A stretch of 64,000 nucleotides of DNA from Streptomyces sp. NRRL B-3428 (GTDB lineage: Bacteria > Actinomycetota > Actinomycetes > Streptomycetales > Streptomycetaceae): the NCBI GenBank assembly GCA_000721375.1, contig JOGW01000008.1, forward strand, positions 248,001-312,000. The letters run 5' to 3'. Within the stretch, counting starts at the first letter, position 1. Each line of letters opens with the position of its first letter. The notes below the pieces were generated by a model. It had not been told where the DNA came from, made no database searches, and saw only the letters and a list, made by a program, of their open reading frames with translations. The position numbers and the translations under genes are program-made. This document shows, in pieces, positions 46,540-55,764 of the stretch.

Positions 46540-47820
46540 ATGTCCGCCCAGAAAAGGCCCAGCGCACGGAGAAGTCCGGGCGCCCGGGAACAGCTGGGCG
46601 CCCGGCCCTCCTTGATCCTGCTGCTCGCACTGGCCTGTGCGGCCGTGCTGCTCATCGCCCTGCCGGAGAAGGACCGGCAGGGCGGTGCGTCGTGTGAGGG
46701 CCGGGTCGTCGATTCCTGGTCGGCGGACGAGGCGACGACCGCCGAGTTCGCCCGCTACGGCAACGACCCGCTGCGCGGCGACGACTGGAGCGGTGGCGAC
46801 GGGACGCACTCGGTACGCCTGCCGGACGGGCGGATCCTGTGGCTGTTCTCGGACAGCTATCTCGGCCAGGTGCATCCCCCGCCGAACCTGGCGGGCCAGC
46901 CGTACCACTGGCGCGACGGCAGCTCCCCGTTCGTCCGCAACAGCGCGGTGGTGATGTCGCCGGCAGGCCGCCTGGAGCAGACCCTGCCCGCGCCGCTCTT
47001 CCCCGATCCCGCACCGCAGCAGTGGCGCTGGCCGGTGGCGGCGCAGGTCGAGCCGCGCTCGCCCGGCTCGTCGGAGCAGGTGGTGCGGGTGCTCCTGTGG
47101 ACACGCGCGGCGGCCGCCGATCCCTGGATCTTCGGGGTGCCGATGGCCACCGAAGTGGCCACGCTCTCGCTGCCCGACCTCCGTATGGAAGGTGTCGTAC
47201 GGATCTCCGACCAGGGCGCCGTACCGGATCCGTCGAAGCGGGTGCTGTACGGCACGACGGCGGTGTCCGAGGACGGGTTCACCTATGTCTACGGCGGCAA
47301 CGACGGGAAGGCCGCGATGCGCCCCGCCTCGCACGCCTATCTGGCGCGCGTCCCGGGCGGCCGCCTCGCGGAGCCCAAGGCCTGGCGCTACTGGGACGGG
47401 ACACGCTGGCGCAAGAACGGCGCCGCGGCGAAGCCGGTGCTCGGGGACGGCGAGCGCAAGGGGGTGGGCAGCGCCTTCACGGTCGTACGCGTGGAGGGGA
47501 CGTGGGTCCTTTTCACCATGGCAGCCGGTACGCAGGGGCTGCGCAGCATCACCTCGTACTGGGCCTGTGCCCCGCACGGCCCCTGGCACGGTCCGACCAG
47601 GGACTTCGAGCCGCCGCTTCCCGAGGACGCGGCGGCCCGGCAGGACACCGCCGCGTACAACCCGCAGATCCACCCGGACCTCGGCGGCAAAGGCCTCGCC
47701 CTGAGCTACGACGTGAACTGGCTGGACGCCGCGCCCCGTGTGGCGGAGGCGCAGATCAACCGGAACGTCTCGCTGTACCGGCCGAGGTTCGTGCGCCTAC
47801 GGCTGACCCCGCCACAGTGA
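46540..47820 (+). CDS. Exported propeller-like protein of unknown function (DUF4185/DUF5005-like)
   Basis: This 426-aa protein has one N-terminal hydrophobic segment after a basic lead (SLILLLALACAAVLLIALPE), a signal anchor or signal peptide. The body has repeated features of a five-bladed beta-propeller: GRILWLFSDSYLGQVHP, SPFVRNSAVVMSP, YVYGGNDGKAAMRPASHAYLARVPGG, and TSYWACAPHGPWHGP, which resemble DUF4185 or DUF5005 proteins linked to glycan processing. It begins 11 nt after the sialidase stop, so they are probably co-transcribed. Its 3' end overlaps the converging symporter gene by 65 bp. Confidence 0.72.
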   Translation: MSAQKRPSARRSPGAREQLGARPSLILLLALACAAVLLIALPEKDRQGGASCEGRVVDSWSADEATTAEFARYGNDPLRGDDWSGGDGTHSVRLPDGRILWLFSDSYLGQVHPPPNLAGQPYHWRDGSSPFVRNSAVVMSPAGRLEQTLPAPLFPDPAPQQWRWPVAAQVEPRSPGSSEQVVRVLLWTRAAAADPWIFGVPMATEVATLSLPDLRMEGVVRISDQGAVPDPSKRVLYGTTAVSEDGFTYVYGGNDGKAAMRPASHAYLARVPGGRLAEPKAWRYWDGTRWRKNGAAAKPVLGDGERKGVGSAFTVVRVEGTWVLFTMAAGTQGLRSITSYWACAPHGPWHGPTRDFEPPLPEDAAARQDTAAYNPQIHPDLGGKGLALSYDVNWLDAAPRVAEAQINRNVSLYRPRFVRLRLTPPQ

Positions 47821-48814
47821 TCCCGGCGCGGCCGTCCTGCTCCAGGGCCTCCGGGTCGCGCGAGCGGCGCTTGGCGATCACCGCGCAGACCATCAGCTGC
47901 ATCTGGTGGAAGAGCATGAGCGGCAGTACGGCGAGGGAGGCATGCGCGCCGAACAGGACGCTCGCCATGGGCAGTCCGCCGGCCAGGGACTTCTTGGACC
48001 CAGCGAACTGGATCGCGATCCGGTCCGCGCGGCTGAACCCGAGCCGCTTCGCACCGAACCAGCTGACGCTCAGCATCACCGCGAGCAGCACGGCCTCCAC
48101 ACCCAGCAGGGCGAGCAGCCTGAGCGGGGTGACCTGGCCCCAGACGCCCTCGACCATGCCGAGGCTGAAGGCGCTGTAGACGACGAGCAGGATCGAGCCG
48201 CGGTCCACATAGCCGATGACCTTCTTGTGCCGGGCGATGAACGGACCTACCCAGCGCCTCAGCAGCTGCCCCGCGACGAACGGCACGAGCAGCTGCAGCA
48301 CGATCTTGACCAGCGAGTCGGTGGAGAACCCGGCCTGCCCGCCGATCAGGACGGCGGCGAGGACGGGCGTGAGGAAGATGCCGATCAGTGAGGAGAAGGA
48401 TCCGGCGCAGATCGCGGCCGGCACGTTGCCCCGCGCTATCGAGGTGAACGCGATCGAGGACTGCACGGTCGACGGCACCAGGGTCAGGAACAGGAACCCG
48501 CTGTAGAGCGCCGGCGTCAGGACGTACGGCACGAGGCCCTTGGCCGCGAGACCGAGCAGCGGGAAGAGCGCGAAGGTGCAGGCGACGACCGTCAGATGCA
48601 GCCGCCAGTTCCGCAGTCCGTCCAGGGCCTCACGGGTCGACAGCCGCGCCCCGTACAGGAAGAACAGCAGCGCCACCGCCGCCGTCGCACCGCCCTCGGC
48701 GAAATCGGCGCCGGTCCCGCGGGCGGGGAACAGCGCAGCGATACCCACGGTGCCGAGGAGCGCCAGGATGTACGGGTCGATCGGCAGCCGGGAGAGCCAG
48801 GCGGGGCGTTTCAC
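47756..48814 (-). CDS. Bile acid:sodium symporter family protein
   Basis: This 352-aa membrane protein has nine or ten hydrophobic segments. The family marks are LLFFLYGARLSTREALDGLRNWRLHL near the N-terminus, LTLVPSTVQSSIAFTSIARGNVPAAICAGSFSSLIGIFLTP, which forms the crossing region of the transport site, and FAGSKKSLAGGLPMASVLF near the end. Members carry organic anions with sodium, and microbial ones often take up small acids. The last 35 residues are hydrophilic. It is divergent from the LysR gene and so probably controlled by it; the substrate is unknown. Confidence 0.88.
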   Translation of the reverse strand: MKRPAWLSRLPIDPYILALLGTVGIAALFPARGTGADFAEGGATAAVALLFFLYGARLSTREALDGLRNWRLHLTVVACTFALFPLLGLAAKGLVPYVLTPALYSGFLFLTLVPSTVQSSIAFTSIARGNVPAAICAGSFSSLIGIFLTPVLAAVLIGGQAGFSTDSLVKIVLQLLVPFVAGQLLRRWVGPFIARHKKVIGYVDRGSILLVVYSAFSLGMVEGVWGQVTPLRLLALLGVEAVLLAVMLSVSWFGAKRLGFSRADRIAIQFAGSKKSLAGGLPMASVLFGAHASLAVLPLMLFHQMQLMVCAVIAKRRSRDPEALEQDGRAGITVAGSAVGARTSAGTARRSG

Positions 48815-48923
48815 GTGCGGGGTGCTCCAAGGTGGGGGGCTTGCTGGTCAGGCGCGGTACGTGCCCTCTCCATCGTCCTCCTGATCTCCGAAATCGGGAA
48901 TCCTGCATACAGCACTTACTGTC

Positions 48924-48938
48924 ATCGCGGAACGCGAT
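48924..48938. promoter_or_regulatory. LysR-type operator (T-N11-A palindrome)
   Basis: ATCGCGGAACGCGAT is a perfect 6-bp inverted repeat with a 3-bp centre and contains the T-N11-A pattern of LysR sites. It lies 20-34 bp before the LysR ATG in the divergent region shared with the symporter gene. Confidence 0.6.
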
Positions 48939-48957
48939 AAGCGCCTACGCTGGGCGT

Positions 48958-49824
48958 ATGTACGATCCGGTGCAGCTGCGCACGTTCCTCGCCGTGGCGC
49001 AGACCCTGAACTTCACGCAGGCCGCTCGCCGGCTCTCGCTGCGGCAGTCGACGGTCAGCCAGCATGTGCGGCGCCTCGAGGCGGCGACCGGGCGGGCGCT
49101 GTTCACGCGCGATACGCACAGCGTCGAGCTCACCGAGGACGGCGAGGCGATGCTCGGGTTCGCCCGCTCGATCCTGGAGGCCCACGAGCGCGCTTCGGCC
49201 TTCTTCGCGGGGACCCGGCTGCGGGGGCGGCTGCGGTTCGGCGCCTCGGAGGACTTCGTCCTGACGCGTCTTCCGGAGATCCTGGAGACCTTCCGGCACG
49301 AGCATCCTTCGGTGGATCTCGAGCTGACGGTGGAACTGTCGGGCACGCTCCATGAGCAGCTCGCGGACGGCGCCCTCGATCTGGTCCTCGCCAAGCGCCG
49401 TCCGAACGACCGGCACGGGGAGATGGTGTGGCGCGATGAGCTCTCGTGGGTCGGTGCGCCGGGACTGCGGCTCGACCCGGAGCGGCCGGTCCCGCTGATC
49501 CTCTTTCCCCCGCCGGGCATCACGCGCTCCCGAGCCCTTGAGGTCCTCGAGCTGTCGGGCCGTGAGTGGCGTATCGCCTGCACCAGCGGCAGTCTCAACG
49601 GTCTTGTGGCGGCGGCGCGGGCGGGTCTTGGTGTGATGGCGCACGCTCGGGGGTTGATTCCTCCGGGGCTCACGCGGTTGCGGGGCGGTGTCCTGCCGGA
49701 GCTGGGCGCGGTGGACTTCGTGCTGCTGCACGGGCGGGGGCGGCGCCCTGGTGCCCAGGAGGCCGCCGAGGCGCTGGCCTCGGCGATCCTCGCGAGCGGG
49801 GATCGGCTGCGGAGCAGGGGCTGA
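48958..49824 (+). CDS. LysR-family transcriptional regulator
   Basis: This 288-aa protein has an N-terminal winged helix (LRTFLAVAQTLNFTQAARRLSLRQSTVSQHVRRLEAATGRALFTRDTHSVELTEDGEAML) and a periplasmic-binding-protein-like effector domain from about residue 90 (GRLRFGASEDFVLTRLPEILETFRHEHPSVDLEL). It is divergent from the symporter-family gene with a palindrome between them, a standard arrangement for control of the divergent gene. The effector is probably the transported compound. No ribosome-binding site is clear at the ATG; the message may be leaderless or nearly so. Confidence 0.9.
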   Translation: MYDPVQLRTFLAVAQTLNFTQAARRLSLRQSTVSQHVRRLEAATGRALFTRDTHSVELTEDGEAMLGFARSILEAHERASAFFAGTRLRGRLRFGASEDFVLTRLPEILETFRHEHPSVDLELTVELSGTLHEQLADGALDLVLAKRRPNDRHGEMVWRDELSWVGAPGLRLDPERPVPLILFPPPGITRSRALEVLELSGREWRIACTSGSLNGLVAAARAGLGVMAHARGLIPPGLTRLRGGVLPELGAVDFVLLHGRGRRPGAQEAAEALASAILASGDRLRSRG

Positions 49825-49833
49825 AAGATCGCC

Positions 49834-50997
49834 TCAAACGCCCGCGGGGCTGAGTGTGCCCTGGTCGGTCCACAGCGCACGCGCGCCGGTCCGGTACAGG
49901 CGAGCACCGGGCGGCCCGTAGGGATCGGGGATGAAGCGGGACGAGGGGACGCCTCGGCTGGATGTGATCAGGTGCGGCCCGGTCGCATACAGCTCACCGG
50001 GTACACCCGGCGGACACGGGCGCATCGCCGCGTCGAGCACGTACGCGCGGGTGTTCCAGGCGGGGCGGCCGAGCGGCACGGGGCCGAACTCCTCCGGGAC
50101 GCACAGGTGGTGGGCGATGGCGCCGGTGCCGTGGGCGTGCCCGAAGAGCCGGTGCAGGCGCGCCCCGGGCAGCACGCGCGCGAAGCGGCGTACGTCGTCG
50201 CGGGTGAGCACATCTCCCGTGCAGAGCACCTGCCGCAGCGAGGTCTCGAAGCAGGGCAGGTGAGGCAGCACGTCACGCAACAGGGACGGATCCACGTGGC
50301 AACTCGTGACGCCCAGTTCGCGGACGGTCCGAGCGAACGGCTCCGGCTCGCGCGACCCGCCCGCGACCACCGCCGCGCCCGATCTCAGCGCACGCAGCGC
50401 CTCCGCCACATCCTCCAGACCTGCGGTCAGGAACAGCACCCGGTCACCCGGGCCGACCGGCGCGACGGACTGCAGCCAGCGCATCCGGTGGTCGAGGGCC
50501 GAGTGCGGGACGACAGCGCCCGTGCGCGGGCACACCGCCGCCGCGTGCTGCGGGGTGAGCGCGCGCGGCGGATCGATGGTCAAGTAGCCGTTGTCCGGGA
50601 GCAGTTCGCGGACCACGGTGACCGTCGAAGCCGCAGGTCCTGGCACCCAGGCGCCGCCCGCCTTCAGTACGGCCAGCACCCCGGTCAGCGCTTCGGCGGC
50701 CGACCCGAGGTCGATCCCCGCGGCACAGCCCGGCCCCACCCCGTACGACTGCAGTCGGCGCGCCAGCTGGTTGGCCCGCGCGTTGAGTTCCGCGTACGTG
50801 AGGCTCTTTCCCTGCATGAGCAGTGCTGTCGCTCCGGGTGTACGCGCCACCTGCGCTTCAAAGGGCCCGATCGCCGTGGTCGGCGGCACGACCTGTGCGG
50901 TCGCGTTGAACTCGCCTATGACCAGCGAGAGTTCCGCAGGCGTGGGCGCCGCGTGGACGATACGGGGCAGCTCGGCCCGCGCGAGCAGCACGCTCAC
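49834..50997 (-). CDS. Truncated, degenerate NRPS adenylation-like protein
   Basis: This 387-aa protein starts at a GTG that overlaps the carrier-protein stop (GTGA). The N-terminus resembles an NRPS condensation-adenylation linker (PAELSLVIGEFNATAQVVPPTTAIGPFEAQVARTPGATALLM), then core motif A1-like LTYAELNARANQLARRL and A2-like GVLAVLKAGGAWVP. The P-loop motif A3 is lost (AVCPRTGAVVPHSALDHRM), A5 is altered (RLFGHAHGTGA), and the protein ends right after an A7-like GARLYRTGARALW. It therefore lacks A8 and the A10 lysine. Adenylation activity is unlikely. It is the last gene of the dihydroxybenzoate operon and not an obvious pseudogene, since the frame is intact and overlaps its neighbour neatly. 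Confidence 0.75.
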   Translation of the reverse strand: MSVLLARAELPRIVHAAPTPAELSLVIGEFNATAQVVPPTTAIGPFEAQVARTPGATALLMQGKSLTYAELNARANQLARRLQSYGVGPGCAAGIDLGSAAEALTGVLAVLKAGGAWVPGPAASTVTVVRELLPDNGYLTIDPPRALTPQHAAAVCPRTGAVVPHSALDHRMRWLQSVAPVGPGDRVLFLTAGLEDVAEALRALRSGAAVVAGGSREPEPFARTVRELGVTSCHVDPSLLRDVLPHLPCFETSLRQVLCTGDVLTRDDVRRFARVLPGARLHRLFGHAHGTGAIAHHLCVPEEFGPVPLGRPAWNTRAYVLDAAMRPCPPGVPGELYATGPHLITSSRGVPSSRFIPDPYGPPGARLYRTGARALWTDQGTLSPAGV

Positions 50998-51227
50998 CCC
51001 TGCGCCCCGAGCAACGAAGCCCACACCTCGACGGCCGGCCGCTCGGCGAGATCCGCGAACGACGCCTTGATGTCGAACTCCCGGGCCCAGCGCTCCCGCA
51101 GCGACATCAGCCGGACGGAGTCGAGGCCGTAGTCCGCGAGGTTCTCGTCGTCGGGGATGTCGGCGGGATCCTCGCCGAGCACATCGGCCACGTCGGCGCG
51201 GATCCGTTCCACGGTCAGTACGGCCAT
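50994..51227 (-). CDS. Free-standing aryl carrier protein
   Basis: This 77-aa acidic helical protein has the phosphopantetheine site NLADYGLDSVRLMSLRERW, with Ser37 as the attachment residue. It follows the isochorismatase gene by 3 bp. In enterobactin and bacillibactin systems this domain is fused to the C-terminus of the isochorismatase (EntB, DhbB); here the two are separate genes. It should carry 2,3-dihydroxybenzoate loaded by DhbE for the NRPS. Confidence 0.9.
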   Translation of the reverse strand: MAVLTVERIRADVADVLGEDPADIPDDENLADYGLDSVRLMSLRERWAREFDIKASFADLAERPAVEVWASLLGAQG

Positions 51228-51230
51228 CGG

Positions 51231-51863
51231 TCAGGCTCCCTTGAGGACGCGGTCGGTCGTGGTGACGACGGCGCACTTGCCCGCCGCCCAGGCGAGCGCC
51301 ATCTCGTGGTCGGCGCGCGAGAAGTCGGCCACCGCGTCGGCGACCACGAAGGCCTGGATGTCCCGCATCCAGGCGTCGGACGCGGACATCAGTACGCCGA
51401 TGTGCGCGTACACACCGGTGATCACCAGCTGGTCGCGGCCGCGCAGTTTCATCCGCTCGGCGAGATCGGTGCGTACGAACGCGCTGTACTTCCACTTGGT
51501 CAGCACGGTGTCCCCCGGCTCCGGCGCCACGGGAGAGGCGATCTCCTTCGCCTCGGCGTCGTCGGGCAGTCCCGGCCCCCAGAAGTCCTGCTGCAGCCCG
51601 CGCTCGTCCGGGGACTGCCCGCCGGGCTGCGCGGAGTAGATCACCGGGATGCCCAGCGCGCGGGCCTGAAGCGTCAACTCACGTACGTTCGCCAGAAGTT
51701 CGGGCACGGGCGATGCGTCCTGCCGGAAGGCGCGCAGGAAGTAGTTCTGCAGATCATGGACGAGCAGGACCGCCCGGTCCGGGTCCACCGTCCAGTCGAC
51801 CCGGTTCACGGGCAGCTCTTCGGCGGTGGGCAGGGGGTAGGGAGCGATGGCGGGCAGCGCCAT
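51231..51863 (-). CDS. dhbB: Isochorismatase
   Basis: This 210-aa protein has the opening MALPAIAPYPLPTAEELPVNRVDWTVDPDRAVLLVHDLQNYFLRAF, characteristic of siderophore isochorismatases, with the active-site Asp in VHDLQ. Further segments are VIYSAQPGGQSPDERGLQQDFWGPGL, LTKWKYSAFVRTDL (active-site Lys) and VITGVYAHIGVLMSASDAWM. It splits isochorismate into 2,3-dihydro-2,3-dihydroxybenzoate and pyruvate. It ends without the carrier domain found in EntB/DhbB; that function is in the next gene. The start is 37 bp after dhbE. Confidence 0.93.
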   Translation of the reverse strand: MALPAIAPYPLPTAEELPVNRVDWTVDPDRAVLLVHDLQNYFLRAFRQDASPVPELLANVRELTLQARALGIPVIYSAQPGGQSPDERGLQQDFWGPGLPDDAEAKEIASPVAPEPGDTVLTKWKYSAFVRTDLAERMKLRGRDQLVITGVYAHIGVLMSASDAWMRDIQAFVVADAVADFSRADHEMALAWAAGKCAVVTTTDRVLKGA

Positions 51864-51900
51864 GTCGTGGGGCCTTTCGGTGGTACGTGGGACGGAGATG

Positions 51901-53520
51901 TCAGCGGGCGGCGCTGCTGCGCAGATCCTTCTTGGAGACCTTGCCGATCCCGGTCTGCGGGAACGCGTCGACGAACTCGACCCGGTCGGGCACCTTGTAG
52001 GCGGCAAGACCCCGTTCGCGGACGTGCTTCTTGATGGCGACCGGCTTCAAGGCCTCCGCGTCGGCGCGCAGGATCACGTAGGCGCAGGTGCGTTCGCCGA
52101 GATAGGCGTCGGGCACGGCGACCACGGAGACGTCGTGGACGGCGGGGTGGGCGAGGATGACGTTCTCGACCTCCTCGGCGGCGATCTTCTCGCCGCCCCG
52201 GTTGATCTGGTCCTTCGCCCGGCCCTCGACGACGAGATGACCGCTCGCAGTCATCCGCACCACATCGCCGGTGCGGTAGAACCCGTCGGCGGTGAAGGAG
52301 CGCTCGTTGTGCTCGGGCGCCCGCCAGTAGCCACGGATCGTGTACGGGCCGCGGGTCAGCAGATGCCCGGTCTCCCCCGGCGCGACCTCCCGGTCCTCGT
52401 CGTCGACGATCCGTATCTCGTCGTGGGCGGAGATCGGCCGGCCCTGGGTGGTGACGATCATTTCGTACGGGTCGTCGAGCCGCGTGTAGTTGACAAGTCC
52501 CTCGGCCATCCCGAAGACCTGCTGGAGCGTGCAGCCGATGGCGGGGCCGATCCGCCGCGCTGCCTCCTCGCTGAACTTGGCGCCGCCCACGAGCAGGACG
52601 TCGAGCGAGGACAGGTCGTGGCGCGTGTCGGGGGCCGCCTCCGTCCAGACCAGGGCGAGCGGCGGTACGAGCCCGGTGATCGTCACCTTTTCGCTCGCGA
52701 TGATCGGGAACGCGGTGTCCGGATCGGGCGCGGGGCACAGGACGACCCGCCCGCCCGCGTACAGCGTGCCGAGCGAACCGGGCGAGCTGAGCGGGAAGTT
52801 GTGCGCGGCGGGCAGCGCGACGAGGTACACCGAGTCCTCGGATACCGCGCAGAGCTCGTTGGATCCCCAGAGCGAGTAGAGGTAGTCGTCGTGGGTGCGC
52901 GGGATCAGCTTGGGCACGCCCGTGCTGCCGCCGGAGAGCTGAAGGAACGCCAGGTCCGACGGTTCGGGCTGGTCGTACCCGAAGGCGTCGGGCTCGGTGG
53001 GGACCTCGCTCAGCCTGGTGTGCGGACCCGGTTCACCGGCCACGAACACCCGCTTCAAGGTGGGCACTTCGGCCTGTATGCGGGTCGCGAGTGCCGGGTA
53101 GTCGAAGCCGCCGAGCCCGGCGTCGGGGATGACGTACGCGACGGCCTCGGTGAACTCGCAGAAGTAGCCGATCTCGGTGTGCCGGTGCGCGGGCAGCGCG
53201 AAGACCGGCAGGGCGCCGATCCGGAACAGCGCGAACACCACCTCGAAGAACTCGGCGATGTTGGGCAGTTGGACCACCACGCGGTCGCCCTTGCCGATCC
53301 CGTACGAGGCGAATCCGGCGGCCATCCGCCAAGCACGCTCGTCGAGTTCGTCGTACGTCCAGCGGATTCCGCGCGCGGGGTCACTGACGGCGATACGGGC
53401 CGGGTGCGCCATGGCCCGGTCGGCGAGCATCGAACCGAAGGTCTCTCCGCGCCAGTAGCCGGCGGCGCGATAGCGCTCGGCGAACTCGTCCGGCCACAGG
53501 GGCGCGTCGGGGTGCATCAT
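51901..53520 (-). CDS. dhbE: 2,3-dihydroxybenzoate-AMP ligase
   Basis: This 539-aa adenylating enzyme has the P-loop [18 protein letters not shown], the DHB-type segment [23 protein letters not shown] (an Asn after the His, as in EntE/DhbE), the hinge [20 protein letters not shown] and the catalytic Lys near [12 protein letters not shown]. The opening [20 protein letters not shown] is typical of EntE-type ligases. It activates 2,3-dihydroxybenzoate with ATP and loads it on the free carrier protein. The start at 53520 overlaps the dhbC stop; a second Met follows directly. Confidence 0.94.
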   Translation of the reverse strand: MMHPDAPLWPDEFAERYRAAGYWRGETFGSMLADRAMAHPARIAVSDPARGIRWTYDELDERAWRMAAGFASYGIGKGDRVVVQLPNIAEFFEVVFALFRIGALPVFALPAHRHTEIGYFCEFTEAVAYVIPDAGLGGFDYPALATRIQAEVPTLKRVFVAGEPGPHTRLSEVPTEPDAFGYDQPEPSDLAFLQLSGGSTGVPKLIPRTHDDYLYSLWGSNELCAVSEDSVYLVALPAAHNFPLSSPGSLGTLYAGGRVVLCPAPDPDTAFPIIASEKVTITGLVPPLALVWTEAAPDTRHDLSSLDVLLVGGAKFSEEAARRIGPAIGCTLQQVFGMAEGLVNYTRLDDPYEMIVTTQGRPISAHDEIRIVDDEDREVAPGETGHLLTRGPYTIRGYWRAPEHNERSFTADGFYRTGDVVRMTASGHLVVEGRAKDQINRGGEKIAAEEVENVILAHPAVHDVSVVAVPDAYLGERTCAYVILRADAEALKPVAIKKHVRERGLAAYKVPDRVEFVDAFPQTGIGKVSKKDLRSSAAR

Positions 53521-54716
53521 CGCTCGACCCCCACCGCGTCCAGGAAGGTGCGGAACTTCGCGCCGGTCTCGGCGGTCTCCGCGGCGGGCGAGGAGTCGGC
53601 GACCACACCGGCGCCCGCGTAGAGCCGCAGACTGTTCCGCTCGGCCTCGGCACAGCGGATGGTGACCACCCATTCGCCGTCGCCCTCCGCGTCGCCCCAG
53701 CCGACCATGCCGGTGTAGAGCCCGCGGTCGAAGGGTTCGAGTTCGCGGATGACCTCGCGTGCGGTGGCGGTGGGGGTGCCGCCGACGGCCGGGGTCGGAT
53801 GCATCGCGTACGCCAATTCGAGTGCGGATACGGCGGGTTGGCGCAGGGTGCCGGTGACCGTCGTGGAGAGGTGCCACATGGTGGCCGTGCGTATGAGGGT
53901 CGGCTGCGCGGGCACGTGGAGTTCGGCGCAGTACGGGGAGAGGGCTTCGCGTACGGCTTCGATGACCACGGCGTGCTCGTGCAGATCCTTCGCGGATTCC
54001 AGGAGCGCGGCAGCACGGCGGACATCCTCGGCCAGGTCGGCGCTGCGGGGTGTGGAACCGGCGAGCGGGTTGGCGATCAGCGTCGTTCCGCGCCGCGAGA
54101 CGAGGAGTTCGGGGCTGGCGCCGAGCAGGGTACGGCCAGGGCCCGAAGGGACGGCGAAGGTGTAGCCGGCGGGGTCGCGACGGGCCAGGCGCTGCAGCAT
54201 CGCGGGGATGTCGAGGGCCTGGGCGCTGCGCAGTTCGAGCGTGCGGGCCAGCACGACCTTGGCGAACTCACCGGCCTTCATCCGGCGCACGGCCGCGGCG
54301 ACGGACGCCGCGTACTCCTCCGGTGCAGGCACCGGGGTGACCTCCCAGCCCGACGTGTGCGGGGCCGGTGCGGGCAACGCGATCAGCGGGTCCTGGCGCA
54401 ACGCCGTTGCCCAATGGGCGACTTCGGGCACCGCAAGGCGTGCGGGCGCGGCGCGGTCGAAGGGCACGGCGCCCACGACCATGGGAGCGAGATTGCCCGC
54501 CCGGCGCTGCACGTCGAACGTCTCGGCGACCCGTACGGGCAGCGGCCGCTCGTCGTGCGGCACTTCGACGCGGGTGCCATGGGCGAGCAGGGTCCGCGTG
54601 GGCGAGGCGAAGAACCGGGCGTCGCCGGGCGCGTAGGCGTCGAGCAGCCCCGTCGCGGCGCCGACGATACTTTCGGCGCCCTCGGGGGTGGCCGGCGCCT
54701 CGTGTGCCGTGGTCAC
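53517..54716 (-). CDS. dhbC: Isochorismate synthase
   Basis: This 399-aa chorismate-using enzyme has the family segments [14 protein letters not shown] (catalytic Lys), [40 protein letters not shown] (magnesium-ligand Glu), [25 protein letters not shown] and [24 protein letters not shown]. The GTG start at 54716 has AAGGAG 6 nt upstream. It converts chorismate to isochorismate, the first committed step to 2,3-dihydroxybenzoate. It lies 129 bp after dhbA. Confidence 0.94.
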   Translation of the reverse strand: MTTAHEAPATPEGAESIVGAATGLLDAYAPGDARFFASPTRTLLAHGTRVEVPHDERPLPVRVAETFDVQRRAGNLAPMVVGAVPFDRAAPARLAVPEVAHWATALRQDPLIALPAPAPHTSGWEVTPVPAPEEYAASVAAAVRRMKAGEFAKVVLARTLELRSAQALDIPAMLQRLARRDPAGYTFAVPSGPGRTLLGASPELLVSRRGTTLIANPLAGSTPRSADLAEDVRRAAALLESAKDLHEHAVVIEAVREALSPYCAELHVPAQPTLIRTATMWHLSTTVTGTLRQPAVSALELAYAMHPTPAVGGTPTATAREVIRELEPFDRGLYTGMVGWGDAEGDGEWVVTIRCAEAERNSLRLYAGAGVVADSSPAAETAETGAKFRTFLDAVGVER

Positions 54717-54845
54717 CAGTTACTCCTTGCAGGTCGGTTGTGGGGGATGCCCCGGGTTCGGCCGGGAGCGAGCCGCCCCGGGGACTTGTGGTCGGGGGCG
54801 GCGGCAGGTGCGTGGCAGGTTGCAGGTGGGTTTCGGGTGCGGGAG

Positions 54846-55643
54846 TCAGGCGCGCAGGGTCGCGCCGCCGTCCACGTACAGGTCGTGCATGGTGATGTGC
54901 CGCGCCCGGTCGGAGACCAGGAACGCGACGGCCTCGGCGATGTCCACCGGCTCGGCGATCCGCCCGAGCGGTATGCCCACGCGGTACGCCTTGGAGTCGC
55001 CTTCGATGACCCGCCGGCGGGAGGACTCGGCGTCGGCGTCCCAGAGTTGGCGCTGCATCGCGGTGTCCGTGGAGCCCGGCGAGACCACGTTGCAGCGCAC
55101 CTGGTCCCGGGCGAGTTCGAGTCCGAGGCACTTGGTGAACATGGTCGCCGCGGCCTTGGACGCGGCGTACGCGGCCATGCCGGCACGCGGCACTCCGGCC
55201 GCGTTGGAGCCGACGGTGACGATGCAGCCGGAGCGGCGTTCACGCATCCGGCGGGCGGCGGCCCGCGAGGCGGCGAAGACTCCGGTGGTGTTCACGGCGA
55301 AGGTCTCGGCCCAGTCGTCGTCGCCGAGTTCGACCACCGGCGCGGAACGCAGAACGCCCGCGACGTTGACGAGGATCCCGAGCGGTCCGACCGTGCTCTC
55401 CACGTCCTCGACCAGGGCTTCGATCGCGGCCGCGTCCGTGATGTCGGCGGGTCGGGCCACCACTGCCGGCTCTGCGCCCCGACCGCGGTACTCGTCCTCA
55501 AGTGCCTTGACCGCGGCGGCATTACGGTCGACCGCGACGACCCGGGCACCCCGTGCGGCCAGGGTGCGGGTGACTGCTTCGCCTATGCCCTGGCCCGCAC
55601 CGGTGACGAGCGCGATGCGCCCGTCGAGTTCTGCCTGCTGCAC
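54846..55643 (-). CDS. dhbA: 2,3-dihydro-2,3-dihydroxybenzoate dehydrogenase
   Basis: This 265-aa classical short-chain dehydrogenase has the NAD motif [14 protein letters not shown], the structural NVAGVLR, and the catalytic Ser, Tyr and Lys in [21 protein letters not shown]. The GTG start at 55643 has GAAGGGG 6 nt upstream. It makes 2,3-dihydroxybenzoate from the isochorismatase product. It is the first gene of the minus-strand DHB operon, directly behind an iron box at 55687-55705. Confidence 0.92.
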   Translation of the reverse strand: MQQAELDGRIALVTGAGQGIGEAVTRTLAARGARVVAVDRNAAAVKALEDEYRGRGAEPAVVARPADITDAAAIEALVEDVESTVGPLGILVNVAGVLRSAPVVELGDDDWAETFAVNTTGVFAASRAAARRMRERRSGCIVTVGSNAAGVPRAGMAAYAASKAAATMFTKCLGLELARDQVRCNVVSPGSTDTAMQRQLWDADAESSRRRVIEGDSKAYRVGIPLGRIAEPVDIAEAVAFLVSDRARHITMHDLYVDGGATLRA

Positions 55644-55686
55644 GTGAGACCCCTTCGAGCACACCTCGACCACGCAGTCGATTGAC

Positions 55687-55705
55687 TTAGGTAAGGCTAA
55701 CCTAA
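55687..55705. promoter_or_regulatory. Iron box in front of dhbA
   Basis: TTAGGTAAGGCTAACCTAA is a 19-bp palindrome of the DmdR/IdeR iron-box type, 44-62 nt upstream of the dhbA GTG. Iron-loaded repressor would shut the DHB operon. Confidence 0.9.
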
Positions 55706-55745
55706 CACGACGATCTTGGATGCGGCCAGGGGTGCGGGGTGAGCA

Positions 55746-55764
55746 TTAGGTTAGCCTTACCTTA
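55746..55764. promoter_or_regulatory. Iron box abutting the permease start codon
   Basis: TTAGGTTAGCCTTACCTTA is a second 19-bp iron box whose last base is the A of the permease ATG. No ribosome-binding site fits between them, which points to a leaderless message or a transcription start inside the operator. Confidence 0.88.

Noticed and set aside
48903..48922. A fifth GntR operator (GCATACAG between symporter and LysR genes)
   Set aside because: Only the eight-base core agrees; the flanks do not fit the consensus and a LysR palindrome better explains the region.
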